Source of the DNA: Alnus glutinosa
Taxonomy: Eukaryota; Streptophyta; Magnoliopsida; Fagales; Betulaceae
Length of the DNA: 64,000 nt
Assembly (NCBI RefSeq): GCF_958979055.1
Contig: NC_084889.1
Coordinates: forward strand, 6,664,261 to 6,728,260
Direction of reading: 5' to 3'
A model generated the notes under the pieces. It ran no database searches and was not told the DNA's origin. It was given only the letters and a program-made list of their open reading frames with translations. Positions 21,720 through 33,382 of this stretch are shown here, piece after piece (within the stretch, counting starts at the first letter, position 1; every line of letters starts with the position of its first letter). Both the position numbers and the translations under genes were made by a program.

Positions 21720-24700
21720 ATGGCCATAAAGACAAATGGGTTTGTCAAAGATTGTCTTCCTGAGGAACTAAAGAAAGTGCTTCGATCAGTGGCTGCCAGC
21801 TGGGGCGACGTGATCGATGATATGGGGGCCTTGCGTGTGATCCGATTAAGCGGTGCAATGACTAATGAGGTTTACCAGATAAACTGGCCTACAAAGAACG
21901 GTGAGATTGTCAGAAAGGTCTTGGTTCGGGTTTATGGTAAAGGCGTGGAAGTTTTCTTTAACAGGGACGATGAGATTAGGACGTTTGAGTGCGTGTCAAA
22001 GCACGGGCAGGGGCCACGCCTTCTCGGGCGGTTCCCAGATGGGCGGGTCGAGGAGTTCATTCATGCTAGAGTATGTGAATTTGTGATGCTTAATTATTAT
22101 GATTATATGTTATTTGTTAATTTTGAAAGCATGAATTAGAATGGATTTGCTTTTATTGATTATATTCCTTTGTTGATTTCATCATATTGTACCTGCTTTA
22201 ATCATGACAGCTTCACTCTTTTTGCCTTTTTGTATTGTTTCTTTTTCTTTAGTTATTTTTTTGCTATTTTAATGGGTTAATTACGACTATTGAATTAAAA
22301 TGATAAGGTTATTAAGGCATCTTTGAAACGAGTCAGTGGGGAAAAGTGAGGAAAAAAGACTTCAGCACTCAGGCCTGAGAAAGCTTAGCCATCCTTTTAG
22401 ATTGTTAAGTGATGGTTTTTATACACACACACACATATACGTACATACATATTAAGATAAGAAAACTCCTATCAATCAAAAACCATATCAGATGTTTCTT
22501 GTGCAGTATGCCTACAAAAGAACTAGGCAAGCTAGTGACGAAGTTAATTTAAGATGGTTCTTGAGGTTGTGTAAAAGAATGTGAATCTAACTTACAGCCA
22601 TCAATATGTTATCATAGAAAAAATTAATCTATAAGCTTGTTCCTTAGGCCAAAATTTACCCAATAATAGTGAAGCAAGTGCATTAAATACAGACCTTGTA
22701 CTGCTATTGTCTCTGTTTATCCATGACTATAAAGGTTATCCATGTTATACTAACTCAGTATGATCAATTTTGGATAGAAGAGTTTTTTTTTTTTAAATGA
22801 ATAATTTCTTGTCGTTCACTCTCCATTTATCTATTGATCTGGGCATTCCATTTATTGACTCCAACTGCAAAGGATATATACTTTATTGTAGTAATTGTAG
22901 CTAGACAAATTTTGAAATGAAACAAGTATTGAATACGAGAAGCTGTCTTTGGTTCAAGTCAAATTCACTTGCTTGTTTATTTCGGTCTTTCTTTTTAAAT
23001 TTCTTTAATTTAAAACTCAAGAGTAATTCTACTATTCACACTTATTTCATACCGGCTAATGTGACATATTTTAACTGGCTTTTCATGTCAGCCACTTCAA
23101 AAATATAGAAGAAAAGTTGCTTAAAATATGCCACGTCAACTGGTGAGATAAATGGATGTGAAGAATAGCATTACCCTTAACTCAAAGTTTGCATCCTTGG
23201 ATAGAAGAAATGAAATTAGTTACTTAAGGGAAAAACAGCACCGAGGACTCAGCGTTATTACTTCACCTATTTTCTATCCTTGCAGAGATTAATTTGGATA
23301 ACATTTTTTCATCTTTTTGCTGATCTTCAGACATTATCAGCTGCTGACCTCCGAAATCCTGAAATTTCTGCCCTCATTGCAGCTAAGATGAGAGAGTTCC
23401 ACAATCTTGATATGCCTGGTCCAAAGAATTTACTCCTCTGGGACAGAATGAGGTATGGATATTATTATCAAAAGTTAAATAATACGTAAAATAAGTTAAA
23501 AATTCCCGCTCAAATATGGAGATATCTAATGCCCCGGTTGTTCCTTCCTCAGAAACTGGCTTTGCGAGGCCAAAAGTTTGTCTTCCCCACAAGACAGAAA
23601 GGAATTTTGCTTGGATACTCTAGAGGAGGAAATTAGTATGCTACAGAAAGAGTTGTCACATGATCATCTAGATGTTGGATTTTGTCACAATGACCTGCAA
23701 TATGGTAACATAATGATGGATGAAGAGACAAGATCAATCACTCTCATTGTAAGTTTCCTACTCTGTATGTGTTAGCTGTACCTATGGCCTCTGCATTATG
23801 ACATCCAGTTCTGAGTCATTATTTCACCTATCGGATTTGGCTTAGATTCTGTTAAAAAACCTACAACATATGTGCTGTAATATTTTTACCTTCTTCTTGG
23901 TTAATAATCATGATATTACTTTGTTCCTGTGTGGGATTTATTCTTCTACCTTGTACTCTATAGATTAGAGAACTACAGTTAATCCCTCAGGTGAAGCTTT
24001 TAAAAACTTTAATGTTGTTCTTAAATCTTGAACAACATTTGTCTTTTTGCTATTGTCTAGGCAAAAGAAATGGCCCTCTGACTCTATATGTAACTTAATA
24101 GGCATGAAAGGTATTTAGCAGTAAGCACAATACAATAATATCATAAACTGCAATTTTACTAATCCAAAAAGATCACTTTATAGATTACAATTTTGGTGCA
24201 AGAAAGACTACTCATAAATGACTTTTGTGCTCTTTCTTAAAGAAAGAAATTTGACCTACCAAGATTATTGCACTGTAACTTCAAGTGTGACTTCTGAGGT
24301 CAACCAATAAAGGAAAAAAAAAAAGAAGAGAACAGTAGATGGAATAAGAGATTAAATTGTTTGATTTATATAGCATTTGTTTTTAAATTGCTCAATGACA
24401 TATCATATCTCAGTACCAAAAAAAAAAAAAGGCTTAAAAATGAGTTTTCTTGACTGCTTGCATGGTTCTCCACATCTTTAGCCTGGCAATTCACCCATGA
24501 TTTTGTGCATTCATGTTTCTATCATTGCACTGCAAGCTTTCTTGCCTTTTCTGGGTTATCGCAAAAAGTCGCATTTGTGGTAGAATAAATGCATGACCCT
24601 GTTGTAACTAGTTCATTTGTATTCCTGGTGTTGTTTTTTTCATTTTCACAGGATTACGAGTATGCAAGTTACAACCCCGTTGCTTATGACTTTGCAAACC

Positions 24701-25459
24701 ATTTCTGTGAAATGGCAGCAGATTACCATTCTGAGACACCTCATGTTTTAGACTATAGTAAATATCCAGGTAAATGTTGCTACTTCTGTCGTTCTGTGGA
24801 TTTCACTGCATCCAAAATTACCTTTTCCTTACTTCATTGAATTTGGTATCAGGTCTGGAGGAGCGCCAAAGATTCGTCCGCATGTATTTGAGTTCAACAG
24901 GTTAGCTCATTAGTTTCCTATTCGGTCCAATGATTTTTGTGAACAACAAGGATCTGGGAATTGTGCTTAGTTTTTGCTGGTCAAAACTCCTATTGCTTTG
25001 GTTTGGGATGAGTTCCACCCAATTATTTGGTGAAAAAACCTATTAGAAACCATTTTATAGTAGATAATCCAACGACCCCTTTTCCAAATAAAATGTTTAT
25101 CCACTGCGAATTAACAGTGATTCTCACTTTTCTCATACCTAAAAACATCTCCATCATTGGTGTTCAGGCGATGCACCCACTGAGGAACAAGTGGAGCAGG
25201 TAGTCCAGGATGTGGAGAAATACACTCTTGCAAACCATCTCTTTTGGGGCATATGGGGAATTATTTCAGTAAGAATTCCCACATACATCTCGTTTCACTA
25301 TTAATTATAGGCATGAGTGAGTGAAAGAGTAAGATAAACCTTCTGCTTCGTCTGCAGGATTATGTGAACAAGATTGATTTCGACTACATGGAGTATGCAA
25401 GACACAGATTTCGTCAGTACCGGCTGAGGAAACCGGCATTGTTGGGTCCTTCATTTTGA
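21720..25459 (+). CDS. Choline kinase, copy B
   Basis: Exons 21720-22070, 23331-23452, 23553-23748, 24652-24769, 24853-24900, 25168-25268 and 25358-25459 encode 345 residues with the same splice sites as copy A. The Brenner motif (203-210) and the choline kinase motif (224-240) are unchanged, so catalysis should be kept. Relative to copy A it differs at E74K, V151L, N155D, C168S, I222L, G259S, Q328H and H331R, with three synonymous changes; exons 5 and 6 are identical. Promoter regions are similar apart from a MITE at 20990-21140. Family function is cytosolic phosphorylation of choline for phosphatidylcholine synthesis. Confidence 0.95.
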
Positions 25460-25845
25460 ATGTTTCTGTAACATATTCCACATGATAGTGATGAACTCAT
25501 CTGAATATTTCATGTCTATCTAGATTTAGTTTTGTGAGAATCTAAACGTGTAATAACCGGCATAAAAGCCGCTGAGAAGGAGGTGGTGTTGGATGATCCT
25601 ACTTGGTAGAAAAGGTGGTGCTGGATCCACTGAGCATGTTTTATTTCGCTGCAAATTATAGCGTCTCAAATAATCATGATCGTTAAGAGCGTTACGGCAA
25701 CAATCTTAGCTTCCATAGCTAAAGAAAGTCTTAATAAACATTGACTGAAGTATGGTACATGCCAAATCCTCTAATTTGGGTCCTTCCGGCCAAATTTTAT
25801 CTATCACTTGTCTAAAGCTTTTGTTTGCAGTTGAACCGACGTGAA

Positions 25846-25916
25846 GCACCAGTGGTCTAGTGGTAGAATAGTACCCTGCCACGGTACAGACCCGGGTTCG
25901 ATTCCCGGCTGGTGCA
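25846..25916 (+). tRNA. tRNA-Gly (anticodon GCC)
   Basis: A 71-base cloverleaf: acceptor GCACCAG pairing with CTGGTGC plus discriminator A, A box TGGTCTAGTGG, anticodon loop CTGCCAC (GCC), and T arm CCGGG TTCGATT CCCGG. A T6 run at 25927-25932 is a good Pol III terminator. It has no intron. The unit A counterpart at 16799-16869 is degenerate. Confidence 0.96.
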
Positions 25917-25990
25917 TGCTGTGATTTTTTGAATTTGAAATCAAACATTTGCTTGAAAAGAGACGTATTATATATAATAAGCAATAAATT

Positions 25991-26035
25991 GGCTGGTGCA
26001 TGCCGCATACTGTGATATTTGGTTGTGAAATCAAA
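25991..26035 (+). repeat. Duplicated tRNA-Gly 3' end and flank
   Basis: GGCTGGTGCATGC, the last bases of the tRNA plus flank, recurs at 25991-26003, 84 bp after its first copy at 25907, followed by a similar TGTGAAATCAAACATT tail. The same local duplication is found in unit A (16860 and 17381), so it predates the large duplication. Confidence 0.6.
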
Positions 26036-26046
26036 CATTCAAAATA

Positions 26047-26172
26047 GGGAAAAATACCATTAACCCCCAAATTTGCTCATTTTTTTTTTAATTTTGCCTC
26101 AAATGTTTAATGCAATGTGTCCCAACAAAGTTTCTAAATTTGTCAATATGGTCGATCCGTTAATGATTTTTC
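26047..26172. mobile_element. Left-arm remnant of the Mutator-like element, unit B
   Basis: It matches 17436-17555 of unit A (AATGTGTCCCAACAAAGTTT and neighbours) and is preceded by TTCAAAATA, the slightly mutated 9 bp target duplication. Similarity stops abruptly at about 26172, where unrelated AT-rich DNA begins. Confidence 0.7.
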
Positions 26173-26375
26173 TCAAAACAGCTCCAATTGCTTTAATTTT
26201 TACTCAATTTATTAATATATGTTATTTAATATTTATATGTTTGTGTATTAGTTAACATATATACTAACTAGTTAGCTCATAAACTAACATATTAGCTAGT
26301 TAATTAACATATACTAAGTAAACTAGTCATGCTTAAACACAAATATATAATATATATACTAATTATAATTATAAC

Positions 26376-26404
<29 letters not shown>

Positions 26405-26406
<2 letters not shown>

Positions 26407-27130
26407 TCGAACATTCACTATGTCAAGTTGACTGATTGAATAATCGTATCATAATAGCATGTTAGATTGATTGGAGTAATAATTTGGATTGGTCAGATCT
26501 TCTATCGATCCTATGATCCTGTCATGATCGATCGGACTAATACTCATGATCAATCACACATTAGATCGAACTTTCACTTTGCCAAGTTTGACTGATCAAA
26601 ATCTATCACGATCGATCAGGCTAATGTACTAGGATTGATTGGATGTTCGATTGATCAGAGTAATACACTTGGATCGATTAGATCTTCTATCGATCCTATG
26701 ATCCTATCATGATCGATCTGATTAGTACTTAGGATCGATCACACTAATGAACTATGAATGATTGGATGTTCAATCGATCAGAGTAATACACTATGATCGA
26801 TCAGATCTTTTATTGATCCTATGATGATCAATCGGACTAGTACTTAGAATCGATCATACTAATGCACTATGAATAATTGGATGTTCGATCGATCAGAGTA
26901 ATACACTTGGATCAATCGCTCATTAGATCAAACTTTCACTGTTTCAAGTTTGATTAATGGAACTCTATCACGATCGTTTGGGCTAATGCACTAGGATTGA
27001 TCGGATGGTCTATCGATCATATTATTCTATCATTATCGATCAGACTACTACACTAGGATCGATCGAACGTTCGATCGAGCATTCACTTTGTCAAGTCTGA
27101 TCGACTGAACTCTATCATGATTAATCAGAC
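26405..27130. repeat. GATCGATC-rich degenerate tandem repeat
   Basis: Imperfect units of about 120-230 bp recur, each with a TCTATCGATCCTATGATCCT-type block, GATCGATCNGACTAGTACTT, and GATTGGATGTTCGATCGATC followed by AGAGTAATACAC. GATC is far more frequent than in neighbouring DNA. It is bounded by TA runs at 26380-26404 and 27138-27193. No coding capacity. Confidence 0.7.
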
Positions 27131-27135
27131 TACTG

Positions 27136-27137
<2 letters not shown>

Positions 27138-27193
<56 letters not shown>
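27138..27193. repeat. (TA)n microsatellite
   Basis: About 28 uninterrupted TA repeats directly follow the GATC-rich repeat. Confidence 0.95.
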
Positions 27194-27195
<2 letters not shown>

Positions 27196-27239
27196 ATTAA
27201 TGTTATTTGTAGTATATTGGGCGAGAGTTATTATAAATG

Positions 27240-27415
27240 GAGTCTTTTTTATTTTTAAAATTAAATGGAGCCGTTTTTAAAACGGCTTTAATTAGGAGCC
27301 GTTTTCCATTTTCAACAAAACGGCTCCATATAGAGCATCTTTTGTTAAAACGACTTTAAATTGAGCCGTTTTAACAAAAACGGCTCCAATTTAATTAAAG
27401 CGGCTCAAAAAGCCT
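27240..27415. repeat. Cluster of inverted GGAGCCGTTTT / AAAACGGCTCC motifs
   Basis: The 9-11 bp motif GAGCCGTTTT and its complement AAAACGGCTC appear at least seven times within 150 bp in alternating orientation. Such dense subterminal motifs are typical of transposase-binding ends of DNA transposons, but I cannot assign a family. Confidence 0.55.
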
Positions 27416-27640
27416 TTAATTTCTTTTTCGATCATTAATTTCTTCTTCGATCTACCTTTCAAAACACTTTTTTTTTCTTTTTTTTTTTGAATTAGATTTT
27501 TTTTTTTTTTGGAAACGCATACAATATTAACGTAGGAAAATGCTGGTGCCAACTGCCAACTATCATGCATGTGCCAAATCGATTTCATTTACCTTACTTC
27601 TTGGTAAAAAACAATTATGCTGTTTGTGTTGTAATTTTTT

Positions 27641-28002
27641 AAGAATTTTAATTTAATTTAATTTTCTCTCTTTTTCTTATACAACAGTACTTGAAATAAA
27701 ATTAAGATCTTTAAAAAAATTAAACCGCCAAGTCATCTAATTGATCAGGGAGAATGATTCATGCTCCACTAATGCACAATTAGTGAACAACCCCATTATA
27801 CATTGGGGGGACCCACACATGCATGACTACATGTGTACAGCCATGTTGATTGAATCAAGGGAAATGATTCATGCACTACATGTGGGTCCCCCCGCAATGT
27901 GTTTTTGGGTTGTGCACTACTGACGGTTTAATTTTTTTAAGGATCTTAATTTTATTTCTAGTGTTGTATAAGAAAAAGAGAGAAAATTAAATTAAATTTA
28001 AA
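27641..28002. mobile_element. MITE, about 90 bp terminal inverted repeats
   Basis: The left arm with TTTTCTCTCTTTTTCTTATA, CAACAGTACTTGAAATAAAA and TTAAGATCTTTAAAAAAATT is mirrored at 27915-28002. A second inner inverted pair (GGGGGGACCCACACATG / CATGTGGGTCCCCCC) makes a nested hairpin. Confidence 0.78.
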
Positions 28003-28231
28003 TTGTATGGATCTCTCCGATGTATCTTGAGATTGTGCACTAGTTGCTAGTTGTATTTTAGCATTTCCCATTAATCAGACTCCAAATGAGAACACAAGCT
28101 AGTGACGTCCAAGGTCATGTGAATTCCACCACATGGAACCCATCCCATGTCTCTAAAAACCTGTACAACTGTTGTACATGAGTATTTTTCCTAAAGCTTA
28201 ATAGTACGTAGTCACCAGATCAGTATGAAAC

Positions 28232-28406
28232 GAATAATGTTTCTTGCACAACTTTTGCAGAACTTTAACTAATTTTTTTTTTATGATCAACTAATATTGG
28301 ATTTGTTTTCCTACATGTGAGCCCTAAATATTTAATGGTTGATCTTAAAAAAAGTTATTAGAGCTGTGCAAAAATTGTGTAAGAGTTGTGCAAAAAAACA
28401 TTACTC
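28232..28406. mobile_element. Mutator-like MITE with 9 bp target duplication
   Basis: GTATGAAAC is present at 28223-28231 and 28407-28415. The ends are inverted: GAATAATGTTTCTTGCACAA on the left and GAGTAATGTTTTTTTGCACA on the minus strand at the right. 175 bp, non-coding. Confidence 0.85.
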
Positions 28407-29344
28407 GTATGAAACAGTACCCTTTGAGAAAACAAATTAATGATATCTAGTTCGATCTCTACATTCAAGAACGACTGCCATGTCCATGAAATTAAAAATG
28501 CTAATCCTGTCATATAACCTATATTTGCGTCCAGACCTACTGCTTCGATCGGGTCAACTGAACTGATCTATTATGAATCCATGCATGCATGTTGAGAATT
28601 AATCGAACAACGATGTTGTGACCAGGTCGTAACTGGTGCCAACTATCATATGCGACAAATTAAAACCTTTGTCCAACTTGAAAATAAAGATGACATGAAT
28701 ACATGTTATTTCGTCGATCAGATCGAACTCAGAAGACGTGTGTTATTTGAAATTTGAGGGGGTTAATTGGTGCAAACTTCAAGAACTAAAATTCTGATCT
28801 AGTATAAGCTAGCTAGCTCGACCATATTTTATTAGAAATAAACAAAAGAAAATTTCAAACAAACATTTGATGTACGTATCTCATATGAGCAAATTAACAT
28901 GTATATATAATATATATGTCCACGTACGGCGCCAATGCTTCTGAATATATATATATATATATATATATATAACTTTGTCCTAATTCGAACAGCCGGCCAT
29001 GGCCGGCCGGAAGCAACACATGCAACTGACAACGTAACGTACACCTACTAAGTCTTATTTTAGAGAAAGACTTGAGAGCGTTGTACCAAATTTTGACTCT
29101 TGTTGTTATTAATTAATTAAGAGCAACTTGCTCATAATTATTCATCAGAAATAGACTAAACGTGGGTTTTAATTTCTTTCTCATTCTTAAAATAACATCC
29201 TTAATTTCGAGCGTCCGGCCATGGTGGAAGCAACATATGCTACCGAAAGCTGTCTTGACCGCGTCTTCATATATATCACAAAAACATTTTAAAAAAAGTT
29301 AAATATTATCTTACCGAATTTTATAACAAGTTTAACGATAGAAT

Positions 29345-29530
29345 AATGATTTTTGCATGACATTCATGTGAATAATAATTACACAACAAGATATATTAGA
29401 GTGTAGGACCCATCACTCATGCATGTGGGTCCTATATATGTGAGACCCACATACATGTATGGGTCTCATTCCCAATGTGTCTTAGTTGTACAATTGTTGT
29501 GCACATAAGTATTGTGCAAGTAGAGATTTG
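29345..29530. mobile_element. Probable MITE with imperfect inverted arms
   Basis: TTGCATGACATTCATGTGAA on the left and TTGCACAATACTTATGTGCA (minus strand) on the right are related, and the centre is a palindrome of ACCCACAT / ATGTGGGT. Boundaries are approximate and no target duplication was recognised. Confidence 0.5.
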
Positions 29531-30002
29531 ATTCTTGCACAACACCAATACAACAACTGCACAACAACCCCTCACATGAAGGTGGGCCCCAGTGTGTGAG
29601 ACATAAATTTTAACAAACTAATTTGTTTACCGTCCACAATCTCAGTAATTTGAAACAACATTAAAATACAGACTCCAAAGGCAACAACACTCGTTTCTTT
29701 TCAAGTTAGACATTGAAAGGGACATTTATTGAGGGGACAAGCTATACAACAAGTTTTATGGGGGTTGTAAATTGTAATTCTAACTTTTTATGGTGAACAA
29801 AGTTTGAAAGAATGAGAGGACCCCCGTTTTCAGTGGATCAGGCTTCTATGCTTTCACTACCGCATAGATGCTGTGAAATGCTTGGACGGCTGGGATCAAC
29901 CAGGGACATTCAAAGACAAAACAGCTTCTTTCTTTTCTTTTTCTCACTTTGCTTGTGGCCTGTGGGAAATGTCTCCACAGCAAGAGTTCGGATTTTTCCG
30001 TG

Positions 30003-30051
<49 letters not shown>

Positions 30052-30129
30052 TATTTTTCACTCCCTCTTTGCTTGTACGCAGCCTCTACGCATCTGCAAA
30101 AAGGTTGAACAATGAGATTTTGTCTTTAA

Positions 30130-30445
30130 AATTATGGTTAAATACTTTTTTGGTACTTGAGTTTTAAATATTTTTAAATTTAATACTTGAGTTTTTATTT
30201 GTATCATAGGTAGTACTTGAGTTAATTAGGAGTAAAAACTCATTTGGTACCTCTATTAGATTTTCCGTCCAAATTTTAACGGCTCGCCACGTGCCAACCT
30301 CAGCAGTTGACACGAGACACTATATATATATATAAAAAATAAAAAAATAAAAATAAATAAAAATAAAAATTGAAAAAAGAAAAAAAGAGGAGCCACCCCC
30401 TTGGCCAGTTCGGTTCAGCCACCCCCTAGGGCCACGGGGGTGGTC
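30130..30445. repeat. Left half of a GGTACTTGAGTTT / GGGGTGGC repeat
   Basis: GGTTAAATACTTTTTTGGTA, GGTAGTACTTGAG, CCACGTGCCAACC and then GAGCCACCCCCTTGGCC match the order of motifs at 9130-9430. It stops where the retrotransposon fragment begins. It is preceded by a T44 homopolymer (30004-30047). Confidence 0.55.
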
Positions 30446-30449
30446 TATC

Positions 30450-31440
30450 GTGCACAAGAGGAGGCTGATGGCCCCTATCCTAACCCTCCAGTGGCCGCTC
30501 CGGAAATGGTCCATTCTGATTCTGGAGAATGGTATGAAGTAGGTTGATGAAATTATCAAGTTTCTGTTCCAACCTGACATTGAAGGTATGTTGTTGTGCG
30601 TTGACGTTCTGTTGATGGGTGAGAAAATCATTAAACTCTTTGACAGAGTCTTGAAGTTGGGCAAGACGGGTACCTTCTGCCATGGAAAACTGGGAAAGAA
30701 AGGATGGAATGAGATTTTTTTTTTTTTTTTTTTTTGGTGGTTGGGTAGCAAAGAAGGATGAAAATGGAAGGCCAATAGGTAATAGCTATGATACCACTTG
30801 TCAAGTTAATGACCTCAAATGGTGGAAATAACAACTCAACCAAATAAAAATGGAAGGAATTCCAAGGAAGAAGATGAAGAAAATGTATTGGATATTCACT
30901 ACCGGTAGTTACGGGCACTTGGAGAGGCTCAATCTCTCTGAAAATAACAACTATCTCAATATTCTCTTTCTTACATTCTCACCCATAGCTCTCTTCCGAA
31001 ATACCCGCTGAGAAAGCATCGAATAAGAATCTATCATCAACGAACATCATAGTTGTACTAACAGAAATACGAATAAAAAAACAGTCTACAACATAGGCGG
31101 ATGCTATACAGGATATCAGACGCCCATAACCGATTACATAAAGGAAAGCAATAAAACGACTACTAAAATACCCAAAATGCAGGGGAGAAAAACCAGCTCA
31201 TTACTCTTCTAGAAGCTTTTACCCTTTTCCACTACTAAAGATAGAATCCAGCTCCACCACACACATCATCCCTGTTACTCCACCGTAAGTGAGTGGCAGC
31301 TCCACCCCTTCGTCGTCATGCCCACAACATTCTCTGATCTAAAAGTTAGGGTTCTTTTGTAGTTTGATTTCTCTGCTTTGTTGGTGTTTTGTTGGTGATT
31401 TTTAAACTACCGCATGCAAGCCGAATCTCTCATTTTATAG
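30450..31440 (-). mobile_element. LTR retrotransposon fragment: gag start, primer-binding site and LTR
   Basis: On the minus strand a frame at 30480-30683 begins MAEGTRLAQLQDSVKEFNDF, like the N-terminus of plant retrotransposon gag proteins. Upstream of it is TGGTATCATAGC (30785-30796), the initiator tRNA-Met primer site with one change, two bases from an LTR end TTGACA. The LTR body lies above 30799 but its outer end was not located. The remainder of gag and all of pol are missing. Confidence 0.6.
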
Positions 31441-31724
31441 TCAAGATTTAAAGTTGATACATGTAATGGTGTACATGATGTTACATTATTTAAATTTTTA
31501 AAAGACGTGTCAACATTTACTTTATATACACCGTTAGATGTACCAACTTTAAATCTTGACCTTCAATTTGAAATAAATAATGAAATGATATGGAGAGGAA
31601 TTTATTCCCACACATGAGGAAGATGTATGGTATGTCTTTTTTAAAGAGAAAAAATTTAAAATACACAATAATTTTAATTTACCTGTTCTATCAAAACACT
31701 TTTTTAAATTAAAATAAAAAGAGT

Positions 31725-32142
31725 TAAATACAATTTAGCCCCCCAAACTACTACAATTTCTCCGAATGACCCTCTAAACTACCAAGACTTGCACTCTAGC
31801 CCCCAAACTACCACTTGCTTATTTTTTGGCCCCATCAGTCAGTTTGTGCCGTCTAAGTGGACGGAAACTGAGTCACGTGTACGGCACGTGACTCTTTTAG
31901 CCCAAAATACAATTTAGCCCCCACTACCACCATTTCTTCGGATGGCTCCCCCAAACTACCAAGGCTTGCATTATGACTCCCCAAATTACCAAAACCTTTG
32001 AAAAATATCCATTTTGGCGAAAAATATCTCCATAATACCCTTGCCACGTGTCATTTTTCAATTAAAAAATTAAAAAAAGAAATAAACTAAAATTTAATTT
32101 CTTATTTTTATTTTTAAAAAAGATGGGTGTTTAGGGTGGCGA
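31725..32142. repeat. Partial CAAACTACC-family elements at the unit B junction
   Basis: Two successive partial arms: 31725-31900 (CCCCCAAACTACCACTTGC, and GGACGGAAACTGAGTCACGT) and 31905-32140 (CCATTTTGGCGAAAAATATC, AATACCCTTGCCACGTGTCA), the latter matching the left arm of the 4818 element. The right arm is missing because sequence homologous to unit A starts at about 32143. Confidence 0.55.
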
Positions 32143-32911
32143 TTTTCGGTTAGAAGGCAAGGCCAGAGAATTGAAGTGCACTAGATCTGTTCGAAGCACC
32201 CATCGAGCCTTTCATGGCCAACTACAACAGCCGTGCGGCGACCCCCATGAACCTCGTCATGGGGTGATTACTCAACGCGCTCTCCTCGCTTTTCACGGCC
32301 AACTGCAAGGCCCAATCCCCTGCCCCCAAAACTCTATCAAAGAACCTCGTCGTTGGTCTTGTCAAGATCCTAAGAAAACGCCACAAGGTACCGAGAGAAA
32401 CGGCGTCAAACTACCGCGCTACCAATAGGCAAAACCGTGAAGAACTGAATCTAGGCTCGATGGAGCAAACAAATCCATATCCAGGCCTGGCCCCAACCCA
32501 GATCCGATGGTGGATTGCACCGAACCGAGTCGATGAGGACCCATCCATGATCCAATGGTGAAATGGGCAAAACCAAGTCTCTACCAGATCGGCTGCATGG
32601 GGAACTGGATTTTGGGAATCTTCGGGGTTAAGAGACCCTACGACACCTTGCCTTCTAACCAGCAATCGAACAGCATAAACGACGACGCTTTGGAGTCTAA
32701 CTAAAGGTAAAATGTAGAAGCTCGCATGAAGAAAAAAAAATTCATGTACGGAGCACGTGAGGCACTTTCTGTTAGAACAGACAGAAATTACTAACGAATT
32801 GGCCACTTGACAAATTTGGAAACTTCGTTGGGGCACATCGCAAATTTTTAAACATCGAAAGTTAAATTGAAAAAGTGGTCAAACTTTGGAGGGGTTAATT
32901 GTATTTTCCCC
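32143..32911. mobile_element. Interior and right arm of the Mutator-like element, unit B
   Basis: It aligns with 17669-18445 of unit A and ends just before TTAAAAATA (32912-32920), the 9 bp target duplication. The captured interior ends with a frame MGNWILGIFGVKRPYDTLPS-like then a stop at 32702; differences from unit A are single bases. The left arm is separated by 6 kb (26047-26172). Confidence 0.75.
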
Positions 32912-33204
32912 TTAAAAATAACATTTTGTTCTAAAGAGATATGATGCCAATGGGTGGGCCCAATCTTCTTCAATAATATAGATACCTTCTGTAAAAACAC
33001 ATAATCTAGCAAATAAATGAGAATAAGAAAAAGAGACATAAAATTAAGGTGGTTCGGCCTATGGCCTATATCCACATGTCAAAGCCTTTTCTTTGGCTAC
33101 ATCTTTCTTTTATTTATTTGATTCTATACAAGACACAATTTATAGAGAAATAGTTTAAACGTTACAAGTCTTTTTTACTTCAACATTAACAATAAATCTA
33201 ATTT

Positions 33205-33310
33205 ATCATCTGTAACTCTTGTAACTATTGTCTTTTGAGTGCTTTGTAACTATTGTCTCTTTAATGCTTGTAACTCTTGTCTTTTAAGTTCTTGTAACTC
33301 TTGTCTCAAT
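33205..33310. repeat. Short minisatellite in the SDR 3' region, unit B
   Basis: Four degenerate copies of a 27-30 bp unit (CTTGTAACTATTGTCTTTTG type), counterpart of 18670-18775, placed after the SDR stop codon and probably in the 3' UTR. Confidence 0.6.
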
Positions 33311-33382
33311 ACCTTCAACCTTAAAACTGGCTTGAATCTAAAGTTTAACATTGAATATCTCGAAACACAAATGGAACTATCT

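Noticed and set aside
26405..27130. CRISPR-like array
   Set aside because: Units are irregular, lack uniform spacers, and the genome is a plant nucleus.
29846..30167. Lys- and Phe-rich frames around 30000
   Set aside because: They cross a 44-base T homopolymer and are not credible proteins.
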